Shown here: piece after piece, positions 1 to 13,700 of the stretch
Position numbering within the stretch: position 1 is the first letter of the stretch
How the letters are laid out: the number at the start of each line of letters is the position of its first letter
Origin: Acholoe squamosa
Taxonomy: Eukaryota > Annelida > Polychaeta > Phyllodocida > Polynoidae
Reading direction: 5' to 3'
Length of the DNA: 64,000 bases
NCBI GenBank assembly: GCA_949317995.1
Contig: OX439048.1
Span: forward strand, 29,517,495 to 29,581,494
Position numbers and translations under genes: made by a program
Notes under the pieces: model-generated
The model's input: only the letters and a program-made list of their open reading frames with translations
Told to the model about the DNA's origin: nothing
Database searches by the model: none

Positions 1-753
1 CAGTATTGATTCAGTAGTACTGGGTAACTTCTATCATAGCAAAAAGGTAAGAGTAGGCATGTCTGATAAAGTACTGCTATAGTAGAATGCCTTGCATTTT
101 ATTGATGTTAAGGTGATAAGACAACAGCTTTGTAATTATCAATGATACATGTATACTATGTAAAAAAAAAAAAAGTGGCATGATGGTGACCAAAATAATA
201 CTTGATGATTCAGTACATTTATGCCCTACATAAAGTAAGCGACTAATTCCTCGCTTTCACACACCCCAACATCCATGTGTATCCATTACTGGCACTCAAT
301 AACAATCATATGCAAAGGTATAATTATGCTTTTCTTAACAAACACTGGATAGTTTCAGAATTTCATAACTGAATCTTTTGATTACTGACATTCACATTAT
401 GGACTGTCTCAGAAGCATCAGGTCAGTAGCCCAATAAATAATCGATGAATAGACAGAGTGATACCAGTAGATAGTCAGTAGACCACTGCATCTATGCTGC
501 TGCACAGAGTGTGACATTTTTGGTATCTATTAAGATTCAGTTGAGAGTCAGTAGACTACTGATTCTAGCCTGAAAATGCAGTGCATACTCAGTTGATAGT
601 CAGTACACTACTGAGTCTATACTGAAAATGCAGTGTAGAGTCAGCTGTTTTGGAAGTATTTCAGCAGTACCTACTGCAAAATGCAGTTGTTGATCAGCAT
701 ATTCTCAGTAGCTACTGATAGGAGAAGTAGATACTGCCTTCTGGTCCGGGCAG
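1..753 (-). mobile_element. Truncated inverted copy of a 1.3-kb CCCGGACC-TIR DNA transposon
   Basis: This segment is the reverse complement of 30019-30770. Where I compared them, the only differences were one substitution near position 35 and one base in an A tract (13 versus 12). The right end carries the terminal motif TGGTCCGGG at 743-750, as in the full copy. The left part is cut by the window edge. It is rich in CTACTG and ACTGCAT motifs, probably sub-terminal binding repeats. No transposase coding was seen, so it is non-autonomous. Near-identity implies recent movement or gene conversion. Confidence 0.85.
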
Positions 754-3700
754 TTATAGGATTAGGATGCTGGTACAGTAAATACCTATTAACATCAAAG
801 TAGGCCTGCATCTGTGAGCAATTTCAATGGTGATGAGCATGTCAGGTACATTTAGTCCGACAAGATAGTATTTATCATGCAACCATGTTGTTCAGTCATA
901 GGTGAAAAAACTCAAGTTCAAAGTGTATTGACTCAAAGTACATTTTGTAATAGGAATAGTGATCACTGCTTTACTTCCGGTCTATATCAAACATGGGCCA
1001 GTGAATACCATTTATAACGTGGTTTTTTTCTGATCCAACTTACTACATCCCATAACATGACCCGCTTTCAAGTTGCATCTGGGAACGAGCCATTTTCAGA
1101 GATGACATTCGATGCTGGCACATTAAAACCAGGAAAATCTACGATTTTTACACCTAACCCCAGAAGATTTATATAATTCGATACAGAAATCTCCACCAAT
1201 AACCAGAAACTTCTGCACGAAACCAGGAAACCTTACTTCTCGGAAGTTTGTCCCCTTTCTCCAATAATATGTGACCGACAAAATAGTTGACTTCACAGGG
1301 AGGTTAGTTAGATCCAGCTAGTAGAGCTCCCTAATCTGTGTACGGTCTAGAGAATCCCTATTTAATCTACAGTATACATAATCAATAGAGTTTATCCTTT
1401 CTAGGTTTAGTCCTAATCCCCCAATGAACAGACAACATTTAAGGAGTGGGCACCGTGGAGTGGTGCATGCATGCCCATAAGCAGATCTAGAGTGCCTGTA
1501 AGTTTGTGTTTACCTAGACTCTAGGCTATTAACTAAGGGCACCTTTACACGCCTCCAGTGTTAACACTTAGTGTCAACTTTTCACCTACATCCACCTTTT
1601 GTGTCAGGTGCATACCTTTTCCACATGGTTTGCACAGGAGATGTTCGAAAAGTCAGAGCATGGTTTTTAATGGCCTTATGGGAAAGCACAGATGCAAGGA
1701 TCTAAATATCAACAGGTCTTAATTCGCATCATTTGATCATGATTCCCATACATTTACATCAATACATCTAAACACAGCATGGTCTCTTCTTTTAGGTTCA
1801 TGCTTATTTGTAGTCATAATGTTCTAACGATGTTTCAAAGAGTCACGCTCTTAGACAAGGTGTATGTCTAAAAGAGTCATCATCCTAACAGAGTCGAAAT
1901 GATGCACAAATGCAACACTGCTGATTTACTCAGCGCGACTGTATTAATCATAGCAATTTAGAAATATCACATTTAGCCCTATGTAACCCCATAGGATACA
2001 GAAGGTTTTGTGTTTGTGTTTATCGAACACGGCCAGGTGGGCTGGCAGTGTGCCAGGTGAGGGCAGGGTGAGCATCCCCTGGAGGTATGCTGATTACAAC
2101 ATGCACCAATTGTAGGTGGTAATTGGGAGTCTTCCCCCAGGTGCAAGTGCTCCCACCTCTTTTAGAAGCTTACTAATGTCTGGAGATTGTTTACCTATTC
2201 AGTGACAGGTATAAGGGAGGTAATGCACTTGGCAGCCGGATGTAGGTAGGGTGATCAGAGAGTTAGGTACCAAGCATGTGCCATGGAGGCAAAAGAATAA
2301 TACAGAAGAAAAAGAAAAACCTCCCAAAAAATGAGGAGGTATTGGCAGACAGGTACCTAGAAGACAGGCAGATAGGCAGGGAAGTAAGGGCAGAAGTAAG
2401 CTGCTTTGCGGATATGTCATGGACTTGCATATGATAAGTAAGGTTCATTGGCAAGTGGACATGTAAGGTAGGGAAGGCCGGCAGGGGAATAAGCAAGTTA
2501 AAAATGGCGGACAGTTGAAAAATGTAGAGGGGTATATAAGGTAGTACAGAGGTATGATAGTTATAATACCAGACAGACAAGCAGACAGTAAAGTGAGCTG
2601 ACAGCTATAGACAGGTTGCCAGGTATGTCAAGAAGGCAGGCAGGTATAATTGATATACACCTATACAGAGAGTCAGTGATATAGAACTGTATGGCTGGGT
2701 TGGAAAATGGAAACACACAGAGAAAAGCCCCCCCCCCCCCCCCCTCCATCTCTTCATCCTCCAGCAGGCAGAGCCTCCATCACCTGTAGATCACATACCG
2801 TCACGTTGACAGGTGGGTGAAGGTGACGTTAACACCAAACACTGCAAAACTTACAAACTCCACACAGTAAACACTGCCACTGGCAGCCAGAACGATGTGC
2901 ATTTAATAGTGCATTTCATAACAAATCTATTAAGTAAATTCTGGAGTATAATGGCATGAAATAGGCGTATCCCCTTAGAGTACTGGATCTTTTACATCTA
3001 ACTAAGAATGTAGCAAGAAGTGAAGGGGATTGAGTATGGTGGGGAGGCAGGCAGCCCAGTAACACAGTTACCCAGTTCTCCGTATTTAATCCGTCAAGCC
3101 TTTCTCACCACCCCATCCCCTCACAGTGGCCCCAGTCTTCACGGTATCATCTAACACTGACAAAGAAAAAAATTAACCCCTCCCTTACCATCTGGTGAGT
3201 AAATGCGCTGAAAAACGTTATTGAAATGAGTCTGAGAAGATATGTAGCCTACACAATGGAGTAGTTTATCCCATAGAGACATGCCTAGAATATAGAGTAA
3301 ATGACACTTTATAAAGACCTAGTGATCCGAGCAGAAATGTTTAAATCTAAAGGTGAAAGCGGTATGCGTGGTGTTACAATAGCTGAACTGGTGGTATGTT
3401 TGTCAAAATAAGATATAGGTATACAAGACGGTCATAAATCCTACATAGAGTCTTAAGGTACTGATCAAAACTTATGATTCAGTCAAGATTATATATTGTG
3501 CTAAATGTATATGCATACAAAATTACTTTAGACTTTAGCCTTTTTTCCCCTTTCATATATGTGTTAGTGACATTCATCATTATTTCTGCCTGTGTGTATA
3601 CATGATCTTGGGGCTGAGGTATGTATATATTTAAATCAATAAGTGTACTCAAGATAGCCTGCTCCTAGTCAGCATATCAGTTTAGTATCTCTTGAAGGTA

Positions 3701-5119
3701 AACAAACACAGCTTCTCCATATCAGGGTGATTACTGACACAGTGTTTAGCACACTCTTGTCTTGGTATGTATTTTTCCAGACAGTTGTCAATTAGATTCT
3801 GGTTTCTGGTGAAGCAGAATGAAAAAAAGCTTAGTAAGCAGTCTGACCAGGGAATTATGGTGGCTACTTTCACATGGCCTTTCCACAGCTACACAGGTTT
3901 TCAGTCTACTAGCTTTAAGGATCCCCACCGCCCACTCCCTTTTACTGGTCTCCAAATAAGGTGGATACATTTGTTGTGGTCTGAAGAGAGGGAAAGTATT
4001 TGTTATGGTCTGCAAGAGGCAAAGATCGGAGCTCCTGCAGTTCATTTCTTTATAAGGTTGGCCCACCTGGGCCTTAAAAAGAGGGATCCTCTAAATCATA
4101 TACACTGTGCCTCTGTATCATATACACATTGTACTTATGACTAATTGTGTTAAACTATTTGCTAGTCCTGGCAGTTTAATTCCACATTTTTCTGTACTAT
4201 ATTAAACGAGATCCCATAATTATATATCACACAGCTCTTTCTTTCTAACGCCCTTGGTACAAGTATCACGAATACAGAGTGCAGACTTCATAGATAAAAG
4301 TGATATCAACAGATGCTAATGCAATTAAGATATAGCTAAAAGTGCATCACTTTATCAATAGAAACACTTTACCTTTGGGTACACACCCTAAGAGTTAAAG
4401 TGCAACATCCCATCCATAACGTAGACTAATGACACTGTATATGGCCAATACCTAACCTGTTAAAGCTTAAAAGGAAGAGTGTGCATGAAAAATTGTTTGA
4501 CAGCATGAAACAGTAGCCTGGTTACCCTGGGGCTACCTGAGTTAACATACAGCACCCAACAGAATGGTTGAATGGGCTGACTCCAGGGACAGCCATCACT
4601 ATACATCATTACATTAGTTCCCATGCAATGTAACACTATGCCTCCTACGGTACTATGTCCAAATTGGAAAGCTACGTGTGATGGTTCTATACTAATGCAG
4701 AGTTACAGGTATTTAGCGATTGGATATATGCAATATATATCTACATTTAATGTTTGCCTACCTGTGAACATGAGTTTATTTAGTTTTGCATGTGACCAAA
4801 AATAAGAGGCGTGTCAGGTTACCCTACCCTATTGCCAATAATTTTTCTTCAATTTTTTCTAAAGAATTACACATTTTCGGCCATAAGTCGTGAGTGGTCG
4901 GAGCAGTTTAGGGACCATAATTTGGTTCTGGGGTCAAATGTATAGGGGCACCTATTTGGTTTCTATCAAAGTCAGGGTACACCTTAATATTTATACATGA
5001 GAGGTCACCTTATAGACAAGATACTACGAAAGTTTTGAACAGAACTCCTTGGGGGGAAAGTAAGAGATTCCTTCAATTGCTAAGAAGCAGCATCTCTGAA
5101 CATCTCATTTAGGACTATA
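754..5119. other. Gene-free stretch, probably intronic
   Basis: I see no recognisable exon on either strand. The only short open frames are unlike any protein I know and have no splice context. The stretch contains the AGGTA/GACAGG-rich patch described separately and a C-tract at about 2729-2745. It is best read as part of the long first intron of the amphiphysin-like gene, but a gene with weak similarity to known families could be missed. Confidence 0.5.
2180..2680. repeat. Degenerate GACAGGTA / AGGCAG-rich low-order repeat
   Basis: For about 500 bases the plus strand repeats variants of GACAGG, AGGTA and AGGCAG at irregular 10-25 base spacing. There is no clean period. It reads as an old, eroded minisatellite. 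It creates many splice-donor-like AGGTA words and long spurious minus-strand frames. Confidence 0.45.
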
Positions 5120-5296
5120 CAGCCAACCCTCACTTCCTCAACCCTTTGATTCCTCAGATCTCTCACTCCCTAAGACAGAAAATCTGGAACTACCTCTATG
5201 TTTTCTATTAAATTTAGACTTATCTCCTCAGATAATTTGCTTCCTCATACATTTGTCCTTACATTTTTCATATCTGAGGAAGCAAGGGGCTGACTG
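5120..5296. mobile_element. Mariner/pogo-like MITE with TA duplication
   Basis: The ends form inverted repeats: CAGCCAACCCTCACTTCCTC at the left, and at the right a segment whose complement starts CAGTCAGCCCCTTGCTTCCTC after a small shift. TA flanks both ends, as expected of Tc1/mariner/pogo elements. The 177-bp interior is AT-rich and non-coding. Family assignment rests on TIR start and TA target only. Confidence 0.65.
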
Positions 5297-8200
5297 TATA
5301 CATAAAAGGTAGTCCATTCTAGACGGAAATATTGTATTCTCGGCCATATGGTAGTTTCCTAGAGTAGACATCGCATTTAATATATGGAGAGAGTGCAGAG
5401 GTGCCCACTCAAGGCCCGGTGATGGTGGTATATGGGGCAGCAGGTTTTAACCACGGGCCCTGGAGCAGGGGTACATGACCGTAGGATGCATTATGATGAC
5501 TGTACCTACTTGTACTTCCTCCAGGGCATAACGGGCCAAAATAGGCTCCAGGCTTTTCTTAACAAGGAAATGCTTTTATGGAGAGATGTTCTGAATAAGG
5601 TGTCCAATGCCAGGTGTTCCCTATATGAAAGATATTAATTGATTCTGCTAAGAGTGGAATGGCTAAAATGGATTAAGCAAACTTCATGAAATAAAATCAA
5701 TACATGGGGAAATTCCTGTCTTCAACTCTTTTGTCATTTTGTGGCGTTGTTGAGTTGCTTTGGAGAATTCGGAAATGTTGCTTTAACCTGTAATGTTTTA
5801 TTTGTAAGAGGTTTATGCTATGTTGAAACTTCAACTAAGGGTTTACTTTCAAATATAATTCTACCATATACAACAGAAGTGCTCTCATACAATACACGTA
5901 TATATATATGAACAGCCAGTTCGACGTAACATTAACCCATATAGGACCGGGCCACATCCCAAAATCTATGAGATACCATCTCTCTGTACCATAGCTGCTC
6001 GTATCTCCAGACCTTAATCTCTTATTGTTGATGGTAACAGTGCTGTCTAAGATGACACAAAGTTAAATCATTTCATGTGGTCTTAACTCTTTCTTTCCTT
6101 AATTCTTATTTTCATTTCTTTTTATTGCATATAACAATGTGTTGCTGATTCAAAACGATGTAAACTCCAAGAAAAGCTAAACATAGATGTAGATATCGTA
6201 GATCTGTGAGCTAAAGAGAGCATATTGATCACCTGCCTGCCTCAGGGCATAGATAAATGCCGTCAACCAACCCAAGTGGTCTAGAACAGGCTAGACGAGG
6301 AGATCCTGCTTAAAACCCTTTACTGGCCACATGATGCCTTTAAATGAATGTTCTCAGTCATGATGCATCATTGAACTGCTGGCTAGTGTATAATGCACCA
6401 GCATGCACCAAGAATGCATTAGGTCATCATCGAGATATCTTCAACCCACAGGGTCGACATGATACATGAATGTAACCCTGGCGCAACTCGACTGGTCTAC
6501 AATCTTCCGCCATGACATTCTTGAGCATGATACACTAATGCACGATGCCCTGTATAGACCCTGGTTATTATAGACTGAGGAGATCAACCAGGCCACCCTT
6601 AAAGATATGTTCGTTTCCTGTCCAGAGGGTGGGATTTTTCAGACCCATGAGGGAGGGAGGGGGAATTTTTTTTTTAGGAAAAGATTTTTATTTGTCATGA
6701 ACATCGTAAGTGGGGATGGCGTGAATTTGTCATCACATTCTTTGATTCAGTGATTTGGAAACCTAAATTCTTGTGCTAATAGACAAAAAAAAACTTTTAG
6801 AACTCAAGAAATTTTTTTCCCATTCTCAAAAAAAAAAAATAAAAAAAATCCACGAACAAATTTTTAAGGGTAGCCCCACTGAGAGCTTAGACGGCCCTGT
6901 CTAGTACCCTATGACCACCCTGGAGTGCCCTTGTCTTTGGTCTTTCTCAGGGAGTAAGAAATGTGCAGTCAAGAAGAGTTGGTGGGTGGGATGTTGGATT
7001 TGGTGCGGGAGTGGGGGGTGGGTGGGGTGGGGGTTCTTTCCGAGTGCAACCGATCTCAAATCAATACAGCTAAATCTGGGAGAGAGGTACTCAGCCCATA
7101 ACCACTGATCAATCCCATCTATGGAGCTGCTCTTGAATCATTTTCTGCGACAAAAGCGTTCCCCGTTTTACTACCTTTTTATTGGTGACTTTGGTGAATT
7201 CTTATTTTTCCCATTCTTACAGAGAAGGCAAATCTCGCGTTAAATGACATAGTAGAGTAGCTAGGTGAAATTTAGGTGCTACTGTTCTGTGAGAGTTGGT
7301 GGGTGAGTCGCCTAAAGATGAAAGAACAAACTCACGAAAAGATATTTCTGTAATTTCAAACGTTCTGTTTTTCAACACCTAACAACCTAGTGCAAAATTG
7401 ATGAAAACTTTCTTTGCTCATGAGAAGTTCCATATCCTGTACTTGTATGCTCTAAGAAAATTCGCCATTTCATGACTACCTATTTCCAAATTCAACTTGT
7501 GCATAACTACTTCTGCAAACCAATGCAACATACCCCCCCCCCCCAGCCGCTCCATAAAGGCATGCAGCTACCTTTCACAATACTCTGCTATCTTCACATA
7601 GACCTTATCTAACCCTGTCAAGGAGAGGACGCCTCTGTATAGTTCCCTTAGTGTCAGGGTAGAAGGAGCAACTCACGGAGATTTATGTCATTCTATTCAG
7701 CTGCAGTGAGTGAGCTGAATCTGAGCAGCTCTGGGAAACTCTGCAAGACGTCAGTAAGCATTGGTAGGATAGACCCTAGGGAGGCTATCAAAGGGACAGA
7801 CTACATGTGTTATAGTGGTTTGGTTTGGTTGATTTTACATCCACTAATAGTACTTAGAAGTTAGCAGACATTTCTCTGGTTCGCGGACATTAAGTCCTTT
7901 CTTTTCTGTTTGGACAAAGTATTACACAGCTGTTTGTCCAGATAGCTAGGTATTTATATGATGCTTGCCCAACACAGCAGTGACCGAATCTATGAATGAC
8001 CAAGTCTATGAGATGAATGACCGCATCTATGGGACGGGTTAAGGAAAAAAAACGCTACCGGGGCATCATTCCCCTACTCTTCTCGAAAGATAGCAAATGT
8101 TCTTTTATTTGCCTGGTCCCATAGGCAGGACCAGACAAACCACGGCCTTTGATCACTCAGACGTGGTTCACTGAGGGGGAATCCCATGGCAAAAGACAAG

Positions 8201-8865
8201 CATGTAGGCTAGGGCCTGAGCATATGAGCTGCCCACATGCTCACCCCAAGCCACAAGAAACCCCAAGTTTGTCGCCTTTTACGAATCTGGTATGCCCTGC
8301 ACTGGTAGAATGGAAGGAGAATTCCTCCTTCGTGGTCTCCCAATGAAGTTATTCTGCTCCTCCATGGCTCCCCATGAAGGTCCATACTCCACAGGGGGAT
8401 CTGTTATAGTGGTAAAGTAGTATATATGTTGGTACAGGGTAGGATGATTGAATTCAACAGGGTCTGCATGTGATCCATTGTTGGTTTCTTGCATATTACA
8501 AATGTATAATCACTGGCATTGAGGGCATATTTTTGCATTTTACTTAAAGGCAACATCCTTTTGCTACCATCAGATGATGATATCATTTGATGTCTTGAAT
8601 CCAAGTTATAATGCTTCTCACATATTTCATTTATACCAGTATTTTCATTTTTTAATTTTTTTTTTTTTTTCATGCGATAATCGATCAGCAGACTGCCAAT
8701 TTGATGAATTGTCATATTAGAGAGCTATCTATAGTCTCGAGAGCTGGGTGCCCGTCAAAGGCTTTAGCTTTGTCTGACTGGGCATTGATCAGTTGTGGCG
8801 ATGTGAGGACGCAAGCAAACAGAAACCCTGCCCAACACGTTGTTGGAGGCAGAGACACAACTAGG
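5297..8865. other. Gene-free stretch with simple repeats
   Basis: No exon was recognised. It contains poly-A and poly-T patches near 6660-6850, a G-rich patch at 6985-7032, a C tract at about 7533-7543, and copies of the dispersed GCATGATGCAT-type motif around 6360-6545. Confidence 0.5.
6360..6545. repeat. Dispersed ATGATGCAT...AATGCA palindromic motif family, copy
   Basis: Several half-palindromic words of the type ATGATGCATCA, ATGCACCAGCATGCACCA and ATGATACATGAATGTAACCCTGG occur in both orientations. Similar blocks recur near 11155-11260, 13030-13060, 25870-26055, 27520-27610, 29880-29990, 31335-31370 and 54590-54670. The family is not one I can name. Confidence 0.5.
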
Positions 8866-9032
8866 CTAACTGCGGTCCCCTCTCTGTGTGTGTCTCCTTT
8901 TCTACCTCTGTTAGAGATCAGGGAAAGACAGCTAGACTGGCTATGTCTTATATGTGTCTCCTTCTAATCCTACTGCAGAGAGGGAAGTGACTAGATTAGT
9001 GCATAACCCTATGTGTCTCCTTTTAACTCTGC

Positions 9033-9089
<57 letters not shown>

Positions 9090-9130
9090 GAGAAGAATGG
9101 GTGCAGAACCCTATGTGCCTCATTCTATCT
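8866..9130. repeat. Degenerate ~65-75-bp satellite, left block
   Basis: Units share the order: GTGTCTCCTTTTAACTCTGCT, then CAGAGAGAGGTGACTAGACT, then a GGTGCAGAACCCTAT-like segment. Copies differ by roughly a fifth to a third of bases. The same satellite resumes at 10343, so about 1.2 kb of other DNA separates two parts of what was probably one array. Confidence 0.7.
9036..9087. repeat. (GA)n microsatellite
   Basis: An uninterrupted GA dinucleotide tract of about 52 bases. It appears to have grown from the CAGAGAGAGG segment present in each satellite unit around it. Confidence 0.95.
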
Positions 9131-9429
9131 CAGAGATGCTACATAGATAGTTATACCATGGTTATCACATTCTTGAATGATTTTACGGAGCCGACAGCTG
9201 ACAATGAAGTTCGAATAGTACGCGCTAAATGAACCCATGTTGACACTTGGATTGAAACGAAATGACAGCAAGTTGACATCAAATATTTTAATTCGATATT
9301 AAAAAAAAACTATAGCAATAAGAGCTTAATGCATATAGAGGATGAATGTAGACATTATATTCTATCACCTACCTTTAATTTGCCATGATTTAACCTGTAT
9401 ATGTAACAGGATTGTAGATAGAAAAATCG

Positions 9430-9760
9430 AATTGAGCGAAATTTTTGCCGTCATGTTGACTGCGTAGCGGACGGATTGTTTATCACGGCGAGACACAAGT
9501 TGTCACGTTGGCATATGCTCTTAGGGTATTCTGGCCATCGCGCGCACTGCTTACCAGCGGTTCTACTATGCAAATGCCCCTCGGACACACGTTGATGTAA
9601 TATTTTGCGTCCAGGCATTCTGGTCGTCTCGCCGAGAAACCAAGATGGCGGAGGACGGATTACGTCGACTCGCAACAAGGTTGCAGAACACCAACTGACG
9701 GGAGGTGGCAGCAGGAGACACTTTGTAGCTCCGCACTGAAGGGTGTTGTACAATGATTAT
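9430..9760. promoter_or_regulatory. CpG-rich block with AAGATGGCGGAGG, possible promoter
   Basis: This block is far richer in CpG than its surroundings and contains AAGATGGCGGAGG at about 9642-9654, a YY1-like word often found over animal start codons. The plus-strand frame from that ATG closes after 17 codons and the only exit donor (GTTGCA) is weak, so I do not call a coding exon. It could be an alternative promoter, a first exon with poor splice sites, or a GC-rich transposon fragment. It sits inside the DNA interrupting the satellite, which favours an insertion. Confidence 0.25.
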
Positions 9761-10202
9761 TGGTCTAAAATCTGACAGAGGGTAGGCAAACCAGGTATCA
9801 AATTAATCCTTAGGGTGTATATTATTCGATTTGAGTGTTATTTAGGCTGATATTTGATGGTAAGTTGAGGGGGGTGCACTCTATTTAATTAGAGAATGTA
9901 TTGAAATCATTCACTGCAAAACCCCCAAATCTGGGTATGTCCGCACTCTAAGGCCTATAGCAAAAAAGTTAATCACATTGTACCACATGCCATGGCCCTA
10001 AATTATTGGGAAAAATGTATATCTACAAGAAAATAATAGTGGCTAAGCTCAGATACTTGCACAAGTATTTTATTTTCGCCCAAACGCTATATAGGCCAAC
10101 AGTGGAAAAATAATTAGTGTTCTGCAGCCACAAATAACATTGATTTTCATGGCTTTTTAAGGTGAATACATTTAATTTAATAGTGGAAACCATGGTATAA
10201 AC

Positions 10203-10334
10203 GCCATAGATAACAAATAGAGGTGCACACGGTGATTCTATGGGCTAGATAAGAAGACACTCGGCCTACGGCCTCGTGCTTCTTATCTGCCCCTAGAATC
10301 ACCTAGTGCACCTCTATTTGTTATATATGCCCTT
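10203..10334. repeat. Long hairpin (foldback) element
   Basis: Two arms of about 55-60 bases are inverted complements with only a few mismatches. The left arm starts ATAACAAATAGAGGTGCAC and the right ends GTGCACCTCTATTTGTTAT. The tip is CGGCCTACGGCC. The structure is typical of foldback MITEs. It marks one edge of the DNA interrupting the satellite array. Confidence 0.85.
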
Positions 10335-10342
10335 AATAGGTC

Positions 10343-10760
10343 ACTAGATTATGTGCGGAACCCTATATATGTCTCCTTTTAACTCTGCTATACATACAGA
10401 GAGGTGACTAGACTAGGTGCAGAACGCCCTGTGTCTGCATCTAACTCTGCTATATAGACAGAGAGGTGACTGTGCATTTTCTATATTGAACTCGCGAGGG
10501 GCAGAATTTAGAAAGGAGACTAAATTAACTGCAGAAGCCATACATGTGTCTCCTACTCTCTAACTCTGCCAGAGACAGGAAGGTGACTATATATTAAGAC
10601 TGGCTGTAGTCCTTTAGGTGTCTCTACCTCTGTTAGAGACAGACGCTTCCAGACTTGCCGCAGTCCAGGTGGTATTTTCTACTTTGACTTCTGCTAGAGG
10701 TATGCTATAGAGACACAAAGGTGGCTAGACTGCCCGAACTCCCCAGGGTGATATCTTCTA
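10343..10760. repeat. Degenerate ~65-75-bp satellite, right block
   Basis: This continues the satellite seen at 8866-9130, with recurring TGTCTCC, AACTCTGCTA, CAGAGAGGTGACTAGACT and TGCAGAA words. Units become more diverged toward the right end. Confidence 0.65.
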
Positions 10761-13700
10761 TCATTCCCTGTATATGTAGATTGATGTGTGGTCAGACAAA
10801 TTTCAAAGAAACGACACTGCTACACTGTCTGGCATCTTTCTTATCTCAGTGACCAATATCATATGAAATGAGGATAGGTATTTATCCTGCTGCCTGACCA
10901 CTAGAGCAGTTTTTGACATGAATCTAATATACTGTGGGAAGATAGGGGTACTTTCCATCTAACTATGCTGGACACACAGAGCCCTTTATGTCTGGCCACC
11001 ACTTGAGATCCTGTATATACTCATTGTTAATGTGAAGCAAGCTGTTGAGCTTGAAGAATGCTCTCTATGGGGGATTTCTGCTTCTTCTCCTATTCAAAAA
11101 CCAGTATCCTCCCTTACATATTGAGAAATTACATGGAAAATTATTAAATGGACAGCATGATGCATCAAGCTTTGACGTTGGTTTGTGCTCAAAATGCATC
11201 AATGCAATACATTAAAGTAGCCGGCTGCCACTGTGTTGGTGCATCATGTTAGGCCTTCAAGAGTTTGGCTCGGAGATTGATGATGCAACTGCTTCCACTA
11301 TGAACTTTCGACAATGCATCAACTACTCTAAAACCCTGTGTATAAGCCGCGGCTGCATATATTATTAGACGCGCCCTGATTCACTGCTTTGCTATTCGCC
11401 GCATTTCGGGTCCGTGAATTATATATAGGCGAGGTTTCATGGTTGGTATAAATGAGAGATTTTGTGATAGTTATAGCATCATCTACCAGAGATGTTTTAG
11501 CCTATTTAGCAGTCCTGCATAACATGACTGGTGCTACAAAATATATAAAATCAAAATGATCATGTTGGACCTAAACGACAGACATTCATGAGCAAAACAT
11601 TAATACCTGACTATGAGGTCGAGTTGAGGGTCAGAGAAGGTGACCCTTAGTTTTCCCCCGAGGCAAAACTCAACAGGTTGACAAGGACACAATATTTAGA
11701 AGAAGCAACATCAAGAGCTGAAACAGTCAACTATTGTTATTTCATAATCATCCCATCATTTTAAATATAAGGAATATTGGTTCTCTTACAAAGTCAACCT
11801 TCCAGCCATAGGCCTATTATAAAGGTCCCACATAGTCTCCATTGTGATTACTTGGGTTATTTATAGATTTGCAGTTTATGTATATCCACTGCTATTATAT
11901 TTTTTCCTGTTTTAATCGAGCTTTCTGGCACTTTCCCAATGGGACCTACCAAAGGTATGTAGGTTATGGTGAATGTGTGTTGGTATTGGATTTCCCCTTC
12001 GCTTTTAACTGAAGCTGGCATTTTCTCATTTAAATCACCCTTACAGAAGGTAAAGGTTGAGTTCTTTTAAACTAACCAGGCATCCACTGTTTGGTTTTAA
12101 TCTAAAACATGCATTGGTAGTATTTGCTTTTTCTGTGCAAGCGGATGGTTCCCATGAATGTTTTATGCAAAACTGCCAAGTATCTATCACATTTGAATAT
12201 CTATCGTTGAAATAGTGTTCTTTTTTTTCTTTGGCTCACAATAGTTATTGTGGTGGCAACAAGATTGATCATTCAAGTAAGCTAATACCAAAACCATCCA
12301 TCCAATGAGCGCGATGCTGTATACCTGACCCAGTAGTTACCAGTGGTTACAATGTATACTGATGTAGGGCGATGTTCCCTAGACTTGCAAAAGTCAAGTG
12401 GCTTATCAATATTTATAATAATTTTCATTGTTAAAAATGCAAATGTTACAATTGTTATATAAAACCCTGAGATAAAACATAGGTCCAATGGATTGGTGGA
12501 TGATGTCATGGCTTTGAATTAAAATTTCAGTTTGGCTCAGCTCTTCAGATTATCACTAGGCCTTCCTATAATCTCTCTAGCAAATTAATAGATAAAACCT
12601 ATAGGGATAAAACATTGTTTGTATACAGGTATAAGAGTAGACTCAGCTATATTTTACATCAAATACAACCCATAGAACGTGCTCTGAAGCCACAATTACT
12701 TTCAAAAATGCCTAGGAGCTTAAGAGGTCGCCCTATAACAAACAGATACACATATTCCCTGAGACCAAATATACACATCGACTTTCTTTGAATCATATAT
12801 TTTGAGAGGCAGCCATCCATCACAAATGGTACGAAATTCTATAGATTCACTTTGCACTTTCCGACAAAATACCAGTAGCAGTAAGCACTGTAATATCTTG
12901 TTGTTCTTGCATTTTGGTATTTCTTCAACAGTCTAACCAACCCATTCTTGTTGATGAAGTGTTTAAATGCACCATGCCCATTTACCATGTATGAATGCTG
13001 CTGTACTGGCAAGTCTACCCAGTGGGGCTGCATTTATGCATCGTGCTGGCCTTACAACATTGACAATCTCCTGAATTAGGCCAACTTATGAACAAATCAA
13101 GGTATGTCACATTAAAGCACAAGGCGACTATTTAAAGGGATATAAGCGTACACCAAAACAAGCCAACTGTTTATTTACAACACACTACCACCAACAAGTC
13201 CCAGTGTGTTAATCCTAACTTAAATCAGTGAACCAGGGTGCAGTGAACCTCCTCAGTATTAACCACCATTCACATGGCTATAGAAGGGGATCTCCATGGT
13301 GTAGTGTGCCTGCCACCCTCAGCCAACAGTCAGTGATTGTCCTATTTCTCTAAGCCTTCTTATAAAGAACACAATGCAGGGTCTGCGTTTTATGGAGCTA
13401 CAGGCTCTTTAATCATTTAATGGCTGCAGTGCATTGATGCAGTATGTCCATTTGCCATCATGCTGTAAGAATGCAACCCAGATGCAAGGATGCATTCAAG
13501 CATCATCATGTCCCCACTTGGCCGATACGCTCCAGAAGTGTCTGTACAAGTCATCGATACAGCGAGTTACTTGCCAGGGCTGCATAGGTCAAAATCAGGA
13601 TCCGAAATGCAAATTAAATCACTCTGCAACCCTTCAAGGATTAACAAGCTATTCTCACACAGGGAAGACTGAGACAAAATCTGCCAGTGGCATTGAGTCT

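Noticed and set aside
3767..4144. Overlapping frames of 125 and 92 codons on opposite strands
   Set aside because: No recognisable domain, no splice context and no codon pattern. Consistent with chance in a stop-poor stretch.
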